In this document: positions 1-7,187 of the stretch, piece after piece
Layout of the letters: each line of letters begins with the position of its first letter
How positions within the stretch are numbered: position 1 is the stretch's first letter
Source of the DNA: Dokdonia sp. Dokd-P16
Lineage (GTDB): Bacteria; Bacteroidota; Bacteroidia; Flavobacteriales; Flavobacteriaceae
Assembly (NCBI RefSeq): GCF_003095655.1
Contig: NZ_CP029151.1
Location: 701,501 to 765,500, forward strand
DNA length: 64,000 nt
Direction: 5' to 3'
Made by a program: the position numbers and the translations under genes
Notes under the pieces: generated by a model
What the model saw: only the letters and a program-made list of their open reading frames with translations
What the model was told of the DNA's origin: nothing
Database searches by the model: none

Positions 1-113
1 TAATTTATTTTAAGCAAAGATACTTTAATTTGCCACGTTGCGCTTGCTCCTCAGTGAGAACTGAGGTAATAGATGAATAAATATATAATTGAAGTTTACA
101 AATTGTATAAGTA

Positions 114-129
114 CGCTTTCGCGAAAGCG
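114..129. repeat. GCTTTCGCGAAAGC palindrome, copy 1
   Basis: Exact 14-bp core at 115-128, extended to 16 bp by one C/G pair. It lies 8 bp beyond the stop codon of the minus-strand RNA methyltransferase, so it would form a hairpin in the 3' end of that transcript. No T-run follows it on the minus strand, so it is not a classical intrinsic terminator. The rest of 1-136 shows nothing else I can name. Confidence 0.9.
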
Positions 130-136
130 AAACTCG

Positions 137-598
137 CTAAGATCTAGGCTTATCCCTAGTTCTATCATATAGTACAATACTTCCCGCCACCGAAACATTG
201 AGACTCAATGTAGATGGGAATTTTATAAGAAAGTGAGACTTTTCTATTGCCTCATTAGTAAGACCATGATCCTCTGCACCCAGTAAGTAGACACAACGAC
301 GCGGATGATGAAAGCTTTCTAGCGTCTCTGCTCGATCATCAAGCTCTACTCCTACAATGCGTACACCCTTAGGAAGGTGCTTAAAAAAGTCGTCAAAGGT
401 ATCATAATGATAATACGGCATTGCTTTTACCGCATTATGCGTATCACTAGATTGCTTTGCATATCTATTGCCTATGGTAAAAATAAAACTAGCACCTAGA
501 TTTTGAGCAGAGCGCCATAAAACACCTAGATTCTCTGGTGTCTTACCATTCTGTATCCCGATACCAAAAAATTCGTTTGTAAAGTTGTCTGGTTGCAT
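137..598 (-). CDS. SpoU/TrmH-family RNA 2'-O-methyltransferase
   Basis: Short (about 153 residues) SPOUT-fold methyltransferase, expected to transfer a methyl group from S-adenosylmethionine to a ribose 2'-OH of tRNA or rRNA. The three family motifs are visible: an N-terminal NLGVLWRSAQNLGA (the N..R motif 1), a central YLLGAEDHGLT (motif 2) and a C-terminal LSLNVSVAGSIVLYDR (motif 3) that forms the knotted cofactor site. It lacks the N-terminal substrate-binding domain of larger TrmH/RlmB proteins. An upstream in-frame GTG at 604 is possible, but ATG at 598 fits the family start better. Substrate cannot be deduced from sequence alone. Confidence 0.85.
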   Translation of the reverse strand: MQPDNFTNEFFGIGIQNGKTPENLGVLWRSAQNLGASFIFTIGNRYAKQSSDTHNAVKAMPYYHYDTFDDFFKHLPKGVRIVGVELDDRAETLESFHHPRRCVYLLGAEDHGLTNEAIEKSHFLIKFPSTLSLNVSVAGSIVLYDRTRDKPRS

Positions 599-627
599 AG
601 CCACACGCTTAAAAAGGGGTTCAATAA

Positions 628-658
628 AAAAGAGACCGTCACAAGTGAGGCCTCTTTT
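628..658. terminator. Hairpin between two minus-strand genes
   Basis: Arms AAAAGAGAC (628-636) and GCCTCTTTT (650-658) pair with one mismatch around a 13-nt loop and have A- and T-rich outer ends, as an intrinsic terminator does. It sits between the small gene ending at 662 and the methyltransferase starting at 598, both minus strand, so it most likely terminates the former. Confidence 0.6.
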
Positions 659-661
659 ATT

Positions 662-898
662 TTACATACTATCAGGTCTACCCTTCAAGCGTTTTTCTAT
701 CTTTTTTTTCTTTTCGGTGAGACGCTTCATGGCGTCCATTATTTCAGAGTCTTTTGTCTCTTTAAAAATCTCATTCAGTGCAAGAATGAGTCGTTTAGCC
801 TCTCTTGAAGCAGCAACGCGATCACTGGTGGACATATTGCTCATTGAAGCATTTTCAAAAGCCACCGCTTCTTCCATTAATTTCATACAGTATTTCAA
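662..898 (-). CDS. Small conserved-looking helical protein, function unknown
   Basis: About 78 residues, almost entirely charged helix: after a start region MKYCMKLMEE comes a stretch with SDRVAASREAKRLILALNEI and then a Lys/Glu-rich C-terminus EKKKKIEKRLKGRP. No signal peptide, membrane segment or catalytic motif is visible. Composition and the terminator-like hairpin just after the stop favour a real gene over the two overlapping plus-strand frames, which have poor coding character. ATG codons at 898 and 883 are both plausible starts. I do not recognise a named family. Confidence 0.6.
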   Translation of the reverse strand: MKYCMKLMEEAVAFENASMSNMSTSDRVAASREAKRLILALNEIFKETKDSEIMDAMKRLTEKKKKIEKRLKGRPDSM

Positions 899-1045
899 AT
901 TTTGGCGAATATAAGCGAACCCATACTAATTTACAAGGATTTACGCAAATTTATACTCAATATTATGCAACTTTAGATGAAAAAAGCGTAGCTTAAGCTA
1001 TTCTTCACTCTTTTTATCATAAGCACTGTAACACAGTTAGATACC

Positions 1046-1264
1046 TTAGTCTTTCTTTATAAACAGGTAATATCCGTTTACAAATAGTATTGCAAGATTA
1101 GTAATAATGATAGGAATACTACCTAATAACACTCCATACGTTACAAATAATGCACAACCTATAGAGTTTACAATACGCAACTTGCGTAAATCTTTATTTA
1201 AAAATGATAGCAATACAAAAAGACTTGCTAAGTAACCGACAATTTCTGTAGGATTAATTTCCAT
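1046..1264 (-). CDS. Small three-helix membrane protein, YgjV/SemiSWEET-like
   Basis: 72 residues with three hydrophobic segments (about 8-22, 32-48 and 50-68) separated by short basic or asparagine-containing turns such as FLNKDLRKLRIVNSIG. The layout resembles the half-transporter SemiSWEET/PQ-loop and YgjV-type small inner-membrane proteins, which may dimerise. That family suggestion is from topology only. It stands alone between the DUF3570 operon and the small gene at 662-898. The gap 899-1045 holds no gene I can support. Confidence 0.65.
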   Translation of the reverse strand: MEINPTEIVGYLASLFVLLSFLNKDLRKLRIVNSIGCALFVTYGVLLGSIPIIITNLAILFVNGYYLFIKKD

Positions 1265-1326
1265 TATTTTTTATTGTTTTAGTACGTAACGCGCACTTAC
1301 ATGAACGCGCGAAGATACTTTACAAT

Positions 1327-2655
1327 CTAATCCATCACAAACTTAAAACCTGCGGTAATGATACTGGAGCTAAAAGTGGTGTCTCTATCATATCTATAAA
1401 ACTTTAAATCTATGCTCTTAAGTCCTAGTTTCCAGATATGAGCTTTTGCAAAAATATCTGTGTATGAAACACCAAAACCAAATTGATTTGCCGAATATTC
1501 TGAAAGATCATAATCAGAAGTATAAAACTCATCTGTAGATAAAGCCTCCTCATAAGGCCTAAAGTAGTCTGCCGCCGTCTGATTGTAAAATCTATATGAC
1601 GGATAGATGGTAAACTTATTTGTAATCTTTATAGGGATTTCTACACTTGCAGTATGTGAATTTATGCCCCAGTCATCAAAGTAATAACGATAATAGGTGC
1701 GCACAGAAACAGTCTCATTAACAAACCAATTTAAACGACCACCAGCAGCTACTTTAAATCTAGTATCCGGCAAACGCTCAATAGCATCTGCCAGTTGAAA
1801 ATTTTCTATAAATGAGTTTTGTACATCACCAAAATAAACCCTTTGGAAAGGCGTAGATAGTAAACCATCTTGTTGCACAAAATCTATGGCAAGTGATCCT
1901 TGTACATTTTTATGAAGTATCTGTGATAATCCAAAACCTAATGAGTAAGAGTTACGTCCCTCACTATCAAACTCCGTAAATCTAGGGTTATAATTAGTAT
2001 TACCAGTAATGGTATTTTCTGTAAATAATCTATTATTTAAGCCGTCACCACCTTCTCCAAAAGGTCTTAACTCTGTTGGGTAAATAGCATTCCATGTATC
2101 AATATAAACGTTTCCGTTTACACTTAGCTCGGTATTTTTCTCATTAAAGAGTTTTGTATAACTACCACCTACACCTACAGAAAAGTAATCATACTCAGAA
2201 GATACAGATAGCTTTGCAGACCAGATATCATTTCTATCGTCTGAGCTGTGACTATAGCTTCCCGTTATATTTGCCCATAAATCACCACTAGATGCTCCAG
2301 AGGAAGCCTGGAAAGGATCTGCTAGCCCTCCTCCGTCAAAAGGCCCTACGTTACTAGATGATGCAGAGGTATATGCAGAAACTCCAGCATCAATAGTAAG
2401 TACATCATCGTCGTTTAATGGAATAGAAATTACAAAGGTTCCTATGACATCTGTCAACTCCTCAGAACCTATACCTCCACTCACCGCAGCATTATCTCCA
2501 TCTTGAGAATAGTAGCTTGTCAGGAAGTCTACTTCTGTAGTTTCTAGTACACGTTTTTTGTAAACTTTTGTTTCGTCTTGTGCTGTTTGAGAATGCGCTT
2601 TCGCGAAAGCGAATACACACATACAGAGAATTATTTTTTTCAAGTGATTTATCAT
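1327..2655 (-). CDS. DUF3570 outer-membrane beta-barrel protein
   Basis: 442 residues from ATG at 2655, which lies one base after the stop of the DUF4266 gene; a longer in-frame start at 2700 would run back into that gene. A signal peptide ends near HSQ (about residue 23). The mature protein begins EVDFLTSYYSQDGDNAAVSG, a DUF3570-like N-terminus, and continues as alternating aromatic strands to a C-terminal phenylalanine-rich strand (AGFKFVMD), as in outer-membrane barrels. Residues about 89-125 hold two Ser/Ala/Gly-rich stretches (DAGVSAYTSASS and ASSGASSGD) that loosely resemble ApbE flavinylation sites. Last gene of the thioredoxin-apbE-DUF4266-DUF3570 operon. Its biochemical role is unknown. 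Its signal peptide AFAKA is encoded by a copy of the genome-wide palindrome. Confidence 0.85.
   Translation of the reverse strand: MINHLKKIILCMCVFAFAKAHSQTAQDETKVYKKRVLETTEVDFLTSYYSQDGDNAAVSGGIGSEELTDVIGTFVISIPLNDDDVLTIDAGVSAYTSASSSNVGPFDGGGLADPFQASSGASSGDLWANITGSYSHSSDDRNDIWSAKLSVSSEYDYFSVGVGGSYTKLFNEKNTELSVNGNVYIDTWNAIYPTELRPFGEGGDGLNNRLFTENTITGNTNYNPRFTEFDSEGRNSYSLGFGLSQILHKNVQGSLAIDFVQQDGLLSTPFQRVYFGDVQNSFIENFQLADAIERLPDTRFKVAAGGRLNWFVNETVSVRTYYRYYFDDWGINSHTASVEIPIKITNKFTIYPSYRFYNQTAADYFRPYEEALSTDEFYTSDYDLSEYSANQFGFGVSYTDIFAKAHIWKLGLKSIDLKFYRYDRDTTFSSSIITAGFKFVMD
2597..2610. repeat. GCTTTCGCGAAAGC palindrome, copy 2 (coding)
   Basis: Exact core, 16 bp with flanks, inside the signal-peptide codons of the DUF3570 gene, where it reads Ala-Phe-Ala-Lys-Ala on the minus strand. 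Confidence 0.95.
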
Positions 2656-2656
2656 A

Positions 2657-2869
2657 TTAGTTACAGCCGCAGCCTCCTCCTGTTTTTCCTCCATTTGCAC
2701 CTACCGCTGCTTCTCTATAAGAATGTGCCGTTGTCACATTACGGTCACATTTCTTTTCTGAAAGAATCATGTCTGGGTCGTTTATATTGACCTTTTCATA
2801 TTCCTTAACTACAACACAGCTAGTTAAACTAATAGCTATAAGTGCAGTACACACTATTTTTTTAATCAT
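2657..2869 (-). CDS. DUF4266 small lipoprotein with C-terminal GGGCGCN
   Basis: 70 residues. The N-terminus MIKKIVCTALIAISLTSC is a lipoprotein signal peptide with lipobox LTSC, so the mature protein should be anchored by Cys18. The rest is short (VVVKEYEKVNINDPDM...) and ends in a glycine-rich tail with two cysteines, GGKTGGGCGCN; a further Cys lies at SEKKCDRN. This is the DUF4266 pattern. The start codon overlaps the apbE stop by 4 bp (ATGA), which indicates translational coupling. Function unknown. The Cys-rich tail next to a thioredoxin-like and a flavin-transferase gene suggests metal, thiol or flavin chemistry at the envelope, but that is inference. Confidence 0.85.
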   Translation of the reverse strand: MIKKIVCTALIAISLTSCVVVKEYEKVNINDPDMILSEKKCDRNVTTAHSYREAAVGANGGKTGGGCGCN

Positions 2870-3864
2870 ATTTTATCTATTTCAATATTCTTGGACTTGG
2901 TAATAACTCCTCTATCATCTATGATAATGCATTCTATCTTTGGCAACTGATTTATTCTATCTAGACCCGCTTCTTTACCCATTACAAATACAGAAGTCGC
3001 AAGAGCATCTGCAAGCTCTGCTGTAGGCGCAAAAACTGTAACACTAATAATACCGCTAGAGGGGTATCCTGATCGTGGGTCTATAATATGCGTGTATCTT
3101 TTACCATTAAAGTTTACAAACTTCTCATAATTACCAGAAGTTACTACGGCACCGTCTGTTATAGGTAGTAATGCAAATACTTTATTTTTATTCATTGGGT
3201 TTGTAATGGCGACTTTCCACTCGCTTCCATTTGGTTGCTTCCCCCAGGTGTTCATGTCTCCAGATGCGTTTATAATTCCAGAAGGCACTCCTTGCGCAAT
3301 AAGTAACGCTTTTGCCTTATCTGCCGCATAACCTTTACCTATACCTCCAAAACCAATTTTCATTCCTTCTAGTTTGAGGAATACGGTACTCTCATTTTTA
3401 TCTAACACAATATTATTGAATCCCACCTTTGCTACAGAGGTCATAATTTCAACTTCTGAAGGCATTACGTCCATACTGCCATCAAACTTCCAAATACGAT
3501 CCATTGACGCATAACTAATATCAAAAGCTCCATCAGTAAGTTTTGAAATCTTGATTGCTCTTTCTATTAAATTGAATAACTCTGTATCTACGCGCACAGG
3601 TTTAATTCCCGCGTTTCTATTAATGCTAGAAGTTTCAGAATTTGGATCCCAAGAGGAAATGAGTTTTTCTATTCTTGTGATTTCGGCTATGGCAACAGCT
3701 ATGCTTGCATTGCCTTGTGCTTCATCATTTGCCACCACTGTTATATCAAAACGACTCCCCATAAGCTTGAGCGTACGTTTATATGGCTGTTGTGCTGAGC
3801 ATAGCATAGAAAACAGCACGACCAGCAAAGTGATTTGTACTTTCAAATTATTTTGTAAATGCAT
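2866..3864 (-). CDS. apbE: ApbE-family FAD:protein FMN transferase
   Basis: 332 residues, the usual length. ApbE enzymes use FAD to attach FMN covalently to Ser/Thr of exported electron-transfer proteins. Visible family features: MGSRFDITV near the N-terminus, the helix KLISSWDPNSETSSINR, GFGGIGKGYAADKA, ASGDMNTWG, TSGNYEKFV, and the Mg/FAD site YTHIIDPRSGYP. A hydrophobic N-terminus (ITLLVVLFSMLCSAQQ) indicates export. It overlaps the thioredoxin-like gene by 17 bp and the DUF4266 gene by 4 bp. No RnfG/NqrC-type target is nearby, so the substrate may be a neighbour; the DUF3570 barrel is the obvious candidate. Confidence 0.93.
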   Translation of the reverse strand: MHLQNNLKVQITLLVVLFSMLCSAQQPYKRTLKLMGSRFDITVVANDEAQGNASIAVAIAEITRIEKLISSWDPNSETSSINRNAGIKPVRVDTELFNLIERAIKISKLTDGAFDISYASMDRIWKFDGSMDVMPSEVEIMTSVAKVGFNNIVLDKNESTVFLKLEGMKIGFGGIGKGYAADKAKALLIAQGVPSGIINASGDMNTWGKQPNGSEWKVAITNPMNKNKVFALLPITDGAVVTSGNYEKFVNFNGKRYTHIIDPRSGYPSSGIISVTVFAPTAELADALATSVFVMGKEAGLDRINQLPKIECIIIDDRGVITKSKNIEIDKI

Positions 3865-4288
3865 TTAATTCCTTGATATAGTTTTCTGGCGTGGTCTTTT
3901 TATAACTAGTCTCTCCTAGTACTTTACCCTTACCATCTAGCACCACTACAAATGGAAATATCCCGTTTGTATTATATGTTTCTGCTAGATGAGCATTTGC
4001 CTTAACTTGACTCTCTGATAATGCATTATTTTTCCTTCTAGGAAAATCTGCTTGAAGCATTACATAATGTCCTTTTGCATAATTTTTAAAAGCATCTGTA
4101 CTCCAGACTTCACGATCAAGCTTTATACAAGGTGCACACCAATCTGAGCCCTGAAAAACGAGAACTATGGGCTTGCTTTCTTTTAATGCAATAGCTTTTG
4201 CTTTTACAAAATCAGTTTGCCATTCTTGAGCACTTGCAGTCACTACAGAAGCAATGACAATTATTAATATTGATAAAATTTTTTTCAT
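3848..4288 (-). CDS. Exported thioredoxin-family protein (CAPC)
   Basis: 146 residues. Signal peptide MKKILSILIIVIASVVTASA, then a thioredoxin fold with active site SDWCAPCIKLDREVW (about residues 49-63) and the cis-proline strand GIFPFVVVLDGKGKVLG. It belongs to the thioredoxin_7/DsbD-gamma-like group that reduces or oxidises envelope thiols. First gene of the operon continuing into apbE, DUF4266 and DUF3570; the DUF4266 tail cysteines are a possible substrate. An Fnr-like inverted repeat lies about 58 bp before its start. Confidence 0.88.
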   Translation of the reverse strand: MKKILSILIIVIASVVTASAQEWQTDFVKAKAIALKESKPIVLVFQGSDWCAPCIKLDREVWSTDAFKNYAKGHYVMLQADFPRRKNNALSESQVKANAHLAETYNTNGIFPFVVVLDGKGKVLGETSYKKTTPENYIKELNAFTK

Positions 4289-4317
4289 AGTTTCATAATT
4301 GAGATAATATAATCTAT

Positions 4318-4359
4318 TAAACGTATTCTAATTGCACATCTTACATTGACATTTATCAA
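4318..4359 (-). promoter_or_regulatory. Fnr-like box and -7 element before the thioredoxin-apbE operon
   Basis: TTGACATTTATCAA at 4346-4359 matches the Fnr half-sites (TTGAT-N4-ATCAA) with one deviation. On the minus strand it is followed after 20 bp by TACGTTTA (4318-4325), close to the Bacteroidota -7 consensus TAnnTTTG. The operon start codon is at 4288. A Crp/Fnr regulator gene ends just beside it (4377). The spacing suggests activation from near -40; this is an inference from geometry. Confidence 0.5.
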
Positions 4360-4376
4360 CTTGCAGGCATACATAT

Positions 4377-5072
4377 TCAGCTAAAGTTTGCTACTTTGAC
4401 TAGACCATTATAATCTTTAATAAAAATGCTACTTCGCTTTGTTGTAATAAGGTTTTCTTCTTTAAAATCTTTAAGCATTCTCACGACAGACTCCATCGCG
4501 GTACCCACCATACTTGCCAGGTCTTCTCTATGAATACTAATTTCTGTTTCTAAGTTCTCGCTCTGTTTAAACTTACTTTCTAAAACAAGAAGGTTTAAGG
4601 CTGTGCGCTCCCTTACTGTATACTTTGCAAGAATTCTTGTAGCATTAAGAAAAACCCCAAACTCGTGGCTCAAATTTTTTAATAAGCGTCGTGATAATTC
4701 ATGCGACTTATCTACAGCGTTCATAAAGTCTTCCTTGGATATAAATACCACCTCGCAATCTGTAAGAGCCGCTGCCGAATCTGGATATAGCTCCTCACTC
4801 AATAATGCATGATAACCTAAGTACTCACCTTCCTTACAGATATAGAAAATATGTTCACTCCTAAGATGAGTATCTGTAAACTTCTTTACTTTCCCATCAT
4901 TAATTCTATATATACCTTCTGGTCTATCACCTTCTTTAAAAATGAGTTCTCCTGCCTTAAAAAAACTTACAACGCAATTTTTAGTAATGTCCTCACATAG
5001 CGTTGCTGGTAGTCCACACAGTAAATCTTCATTATTAAAACTGAATTTGTCGTGTAGAAATAAATTAGTCAT
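4377..5072 (-). CDS. Crp/Fnr-family transcription regulator
   Basis: 231 residues: cyclic-nucleotide-binding-like beta barrel (about 25-115), long dimerisation helix (about 118-150) and C-terminal winged helix. The recognition helix GTAMESVVRMLKDF (about 190-203) keeps Glu194 and Arg198 at the positions that Fnr (E..SR) and Crp (E..GR) use to read TTGA or TGTGA half-sites. Five cysteines occur (19, 26, 33, 79, 106); C19-x6-C26-x6-C33 is not the E. coli Fnr iron-sulfur spacing, but ligand or redox sensing through them is possible. Encoded directly upstream of the operon with a TTGAC-N4-ATCAA box, its probable target. Confidence 0.85.
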   Translation of the reverse strand: MTNLFLHDKFSFNNEDLLCGLPATLCEDITKNCVVSFFKAGELIFKEGDRPEGIYRINDGKVKKFTDTHLRSEHIFYICKEGEYLGYHALLSEELYPDSAAALTDCEVVFISKEDFMNAVDKSHELSRRLLKNLSHEFGVFLNATRILAKYTVRERTALNLLVLESKFKQSENLETEISIHREDLASMVGTAMESVVRMLKDFKEENLITTKRSSIFIKDYNGLVKVANFS

Positions 5073-5152
5073 TATTAAACTTTAAGATTCTTTTACACGC
5101 TCCAGTTTTCGCTTGCCTATCGCTAGAAAGCGTTTTACATAACACGATCATA

Positions 5153-5857
5153 CTAAGCAATATTTATATTAAATAAATGTCCAATAACAGCTGTCAACCC
5201 CATAGCTAGCGTTCCCCAAAATGTAATTCTGAGCACAGCCTTTATAGGGTTAGACCCTCCAGCTCTAGCAGCTACTATTCCTAATATGATTAAAAACATG
5301 ATCGCAGCTACATATTGAATATACTCCATCCACTCTAAAGGGGCTAAGAATCCCACTAGCACTGGCAAAAAACCACCTACTGTAAAAGCTACACCAGAAG
5401 AAAGTGCTGCTTGCAATGGTTTTGCCTCCGTCATTTCATGTATCCCAAGTTCATCTCTTGCATGTGCTTCTAAGGCATTATGAGCTGTTAATTGGGTGGC
5501 GACCTCTAGAGCTGTCTCAACTGTAAGACCGCGACTCTCATAAATTTTGGCAAGTTCTAGCAGCTCTTCATCTGGAGTATCTATAAGTTCTTGTTGCTCT
5601 CGAGCAAGATCAGACTTCTCTACATCTGTTTGCGAACTAACAGATACATACTCACCAGCTGCCATAGACAATGCGCCTGCAACTAAGCCTGCAACACCGG
5701 CGATTAGTACTGGCTCCCGAGTACTACTAGCAGCAGCAACACCTATAATGATACTTGCAGTAGATAAAATCCCATCATTTGCGCCTAAGACTCCAGCTCT
5801 AAGCCAGCCACTACGATTTATGTAATGCTTTTCTAGTGTAAATTTCTCTTCATTCAT
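5153..5857 (-). CDS. VIT/CCC1-family iron or manganese transporter
   Basis: 234 residues. Five membrane segments in the VIT1 layout: the N-terminal pair contains RAGVLGANDGILSTASIIIG and AGALSMAAGEYVSVSSQTDVE, followed by a cytoplasmic acidic/His-containing loop (about 80-145, with ...LARE...HNALEAHARDELGI) that binds metal in the family, and three C-terminal helices. These transporters move Fe(II) or Mn(II) out of the cytosol. It lies 80 bp upstream of the Crp/Fnr gene on the same strand and divergent from the sulfur regulon. Confidence 0.9.
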   Translation of the reverse strand: MNEEKFTLEKHYINRSGWLRAGVLGANDGILSTASIIIGVAAASSTREPVLIAGVAGLVAGALSMAAGEYVSVSSQTDVEKSDLAREQQELIDTPDEELLELAKIYESRGLTVETALEVATQLTAHNALEAHARDELGIHEMTEAKPLQAALSSGVAFTVGGFLPVLVGFLAPLEWMEYIQYVAAIMFLIILGIVAARAGGSNPIKAVLRITFWGTLAMGLTAVIGHLFNINIA

Positions 5858-5907
5858 CTTTTGTATAGTATAAATACCAAAGGTTAAACTTTATTATCTT
5901 AAAATTA

Positions 5908-5921
5908 GCTTTCGCGAAAGC
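5908..5921. repeat. GCTTTCGCGAAAGC palindrome, copy 3
   Basis: Exact core in the 239-bp divergent intergenic region, 50 bp upstream of the VIT-family start codon. Confidence 0.95.
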
Positions 5922-6032
5922 GTAACTACAACATTAATATATCTTATTAATAATCCATGTTTAACCTAGGTGGTTTGCGCAACTCTAATTAATCTCTTTG
6001 ATGAAGATAACTAATTTCAAATACTACAGTAT

Positions 6033-6076
6033 GTAACATAAGTTACCGTGAGCATATTTTAATAGGTTTAATTTTA
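6033..6076 (+). promoter_or_regulatory. Sulfur-regulon operator A and -7 box (DUF983-crp operon)
   Basis: Operator GTAACATAAGTTAC at 6033-6046, exactly 22 bp, then -7 box TAATTTTA at 6069-6076. The first gene starts at 6097. Because the second gene of the unit is the Crp-family regulator, this would be an autoregulatory site. Confidence 0.8.
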
Positions 6077-6096
6077 CATAAAAAACTTAATTGTCC

Positions 6097-6480
6097 ATGG
6101 GTAAATCGATAATATATAGCATCTTATTTTTAAAGTGTCCTCAATGCAGAGAAGGCGAATTTCTGGAAGCACACCCTTATAAGCTTTCTAACATGAATAA
6201 GGTTAAAAAGAACTGTCCTAAATGCCAATTAAAATACAGCATTGAACCTAGTTTTTATACAGGCTCTATGTACGTATCTTACGGTGTAGGTATTGCGGTT
6301 GCCGTGGCCGTTTATGTTTTAACCCTTATTTTTGGTTTAGATTTTGGACCTACAGGTATTCTAACGAGTATCGTCATTGCATTAATCATCACAATGCCAT
6401 ACATAGGAGCCGTATCAAAATCTATTTGGGCTCATTTCTTTTTTAAATATGACCCTAACATTCTTAAAAAAGCCGCATAA
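6097..6480 (+). CDS. DUF983 membrane protein with zinc-ribbon cysteines
   Basis: About 127 residues from ATG at 6097 (a TTG six bases earlier is less likely). Two CxxC pairs near the N-terminus (LKCPQCREG and NCPKCQLKY) form a probable zinc ribbon; then SIEPSFYTGSMYVSYGVGIA leads into two or three membrane segments (about 56-78 and 86-106). This is the DUF983 pattern; function unknown. Its stop codon overlaps the regulator's ATG by one base (TAATG), so the two are co-translated. A paralogue with the same YKIEPSF...MYVSY core lies at 50070. Confidence 0.85.
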   Translation: MGKSIIYSILFLKCPQCREGEFLEAHPYKLSNMNKVKKNCPKCQLKYSIEPSFYTGSMYVSYGVGIAVAVAVYVLTLIFGLDFGPTGILTSIVIALIITMPYIGAVSKSIWAHFFFKYDPNILKKAA

Positions 6481-7112
6481 TGATTCAAGAACTAAAAGCC
6501 AGTTACGGTCATCTCTTTGAAGATGCACTTATCAATGAAATACTCCAGGTAGGCACTTACAAGGAGGTTCCTGAAGGTTTTAAACTCATGGAAATAGGTG
6601 GCTATGTAAAAGGAATGCCGCTACTGGTCTCTGGGGTAATAAAAGTATTGAGAGAAGATAAAAATGGAGACGAGCTTCTCCTCTACTATCTAGAAAAAGG
6701 AGATACCTGCTCTATGACAATGACTTGTTGCATGGGGCAGACTAAGAGTGAAATAGGAGCAATTGCAGAGACAGACACCAAGCTCATTATGGTGCCTGTA
6801 CAGAAAATGGAAGAATGGACGGCTAAGTACAAGTCTTGGAGAAATTTTGTTTTTGAGAGTTACCACAACCGCCTTAACGAGTTATTACAAACTCTTGACA
6901 GTATCGCTTTTGATAACATGGATGAACGCCTCTTAAACTACTTGAAAGAAAAGGCGAGAGTAAACGATGAACAAATTATTCATAACACACATCAAGAGAT
7001 CGCTTATGAATTACACACCTCAAGAGTAGTGGTATCAAGACTTCTTAAAAAATTAGAGAACTTAGGAAAAATTGAATTACACAGAAATAATATCCAAATT
7101 ATAGATTTATAA
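6480..7112 (+). CDS. Crp-family regulator, proposed master of the sulfur/oxidant regulon
   Basis: 210 residues: cupin-like sensor domain (about 20-115), dimer helix (about 118-145) and winged-helix domain with recognition helix TSRVVVSRLLKKLE (about 180-193). The Glu used by Fnr/Crp is replaced by Val183 while Ser186 and Arg187 remain, consistent with a half-site other than TTGAT. The sensor domain carries a cysteine cluster, DTCSMTMTCCMG (Cys77, Cys83, Cys84), a plausible sensor of persulfide or peroxide. The gene sits inside the set of six GTAAC-N4-GTTAC operators and its own operon carries one. Inference: it binds those sites and activates the cluster. Confidence 0.85.
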   Translation: MIQELKASYGHLFEDALINEILQVGTYKEVPEGFKLMEIGGYVKGMPLLVSGVIKVLREDKNGDELLLYYLEKGDTCSMTMTCCMGQTKSEIGAIAETDTKLIMVPVQKMEEWTAKYKSWRNFVFESYHNRLNELLQTLDSIAFDNMDERLLNYLKEKARVNDEQIIHNTHQEIAYELHTSRVVVSRLLKKLENLGKIELHRNNIQIIDL

Positions 7113-7119
7113 CCCTTAA

Positions 7120-7163
7120 GTAACTTGGGTTACACCTAGGTCGTTATAGCAAGTCTATTTTTG
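7120..7163 (+). promoter_or_regulatory. Sulfur-regulon operator B and -7 box (TauE)
   Basis: GTAACTTGGGTTAC at 7120-7133, 22-bp spacer, -7 box TATTTTTG at 7156-7163 (a perfect TAnnTTTG). The TauE gene starts 24 bp later. Confidence 0.85.
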
Positions 7164-7187
7164 TCTCTCAATACAAAGTAGTTTATA

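Noticed and set aside
585-914. Plus-strand frames opposite the small gene at 662-898
   Set aside because: Poor coding composition and they run through the hairpin at 628-658.
5961-5974. Partial operator TTAACCTAGGTGGT in the divergent region
   Set aside because: Keeps TAACCTAGGT but loses the outer bases on both sides, and no -7 box lies 22 bp away on either strand.
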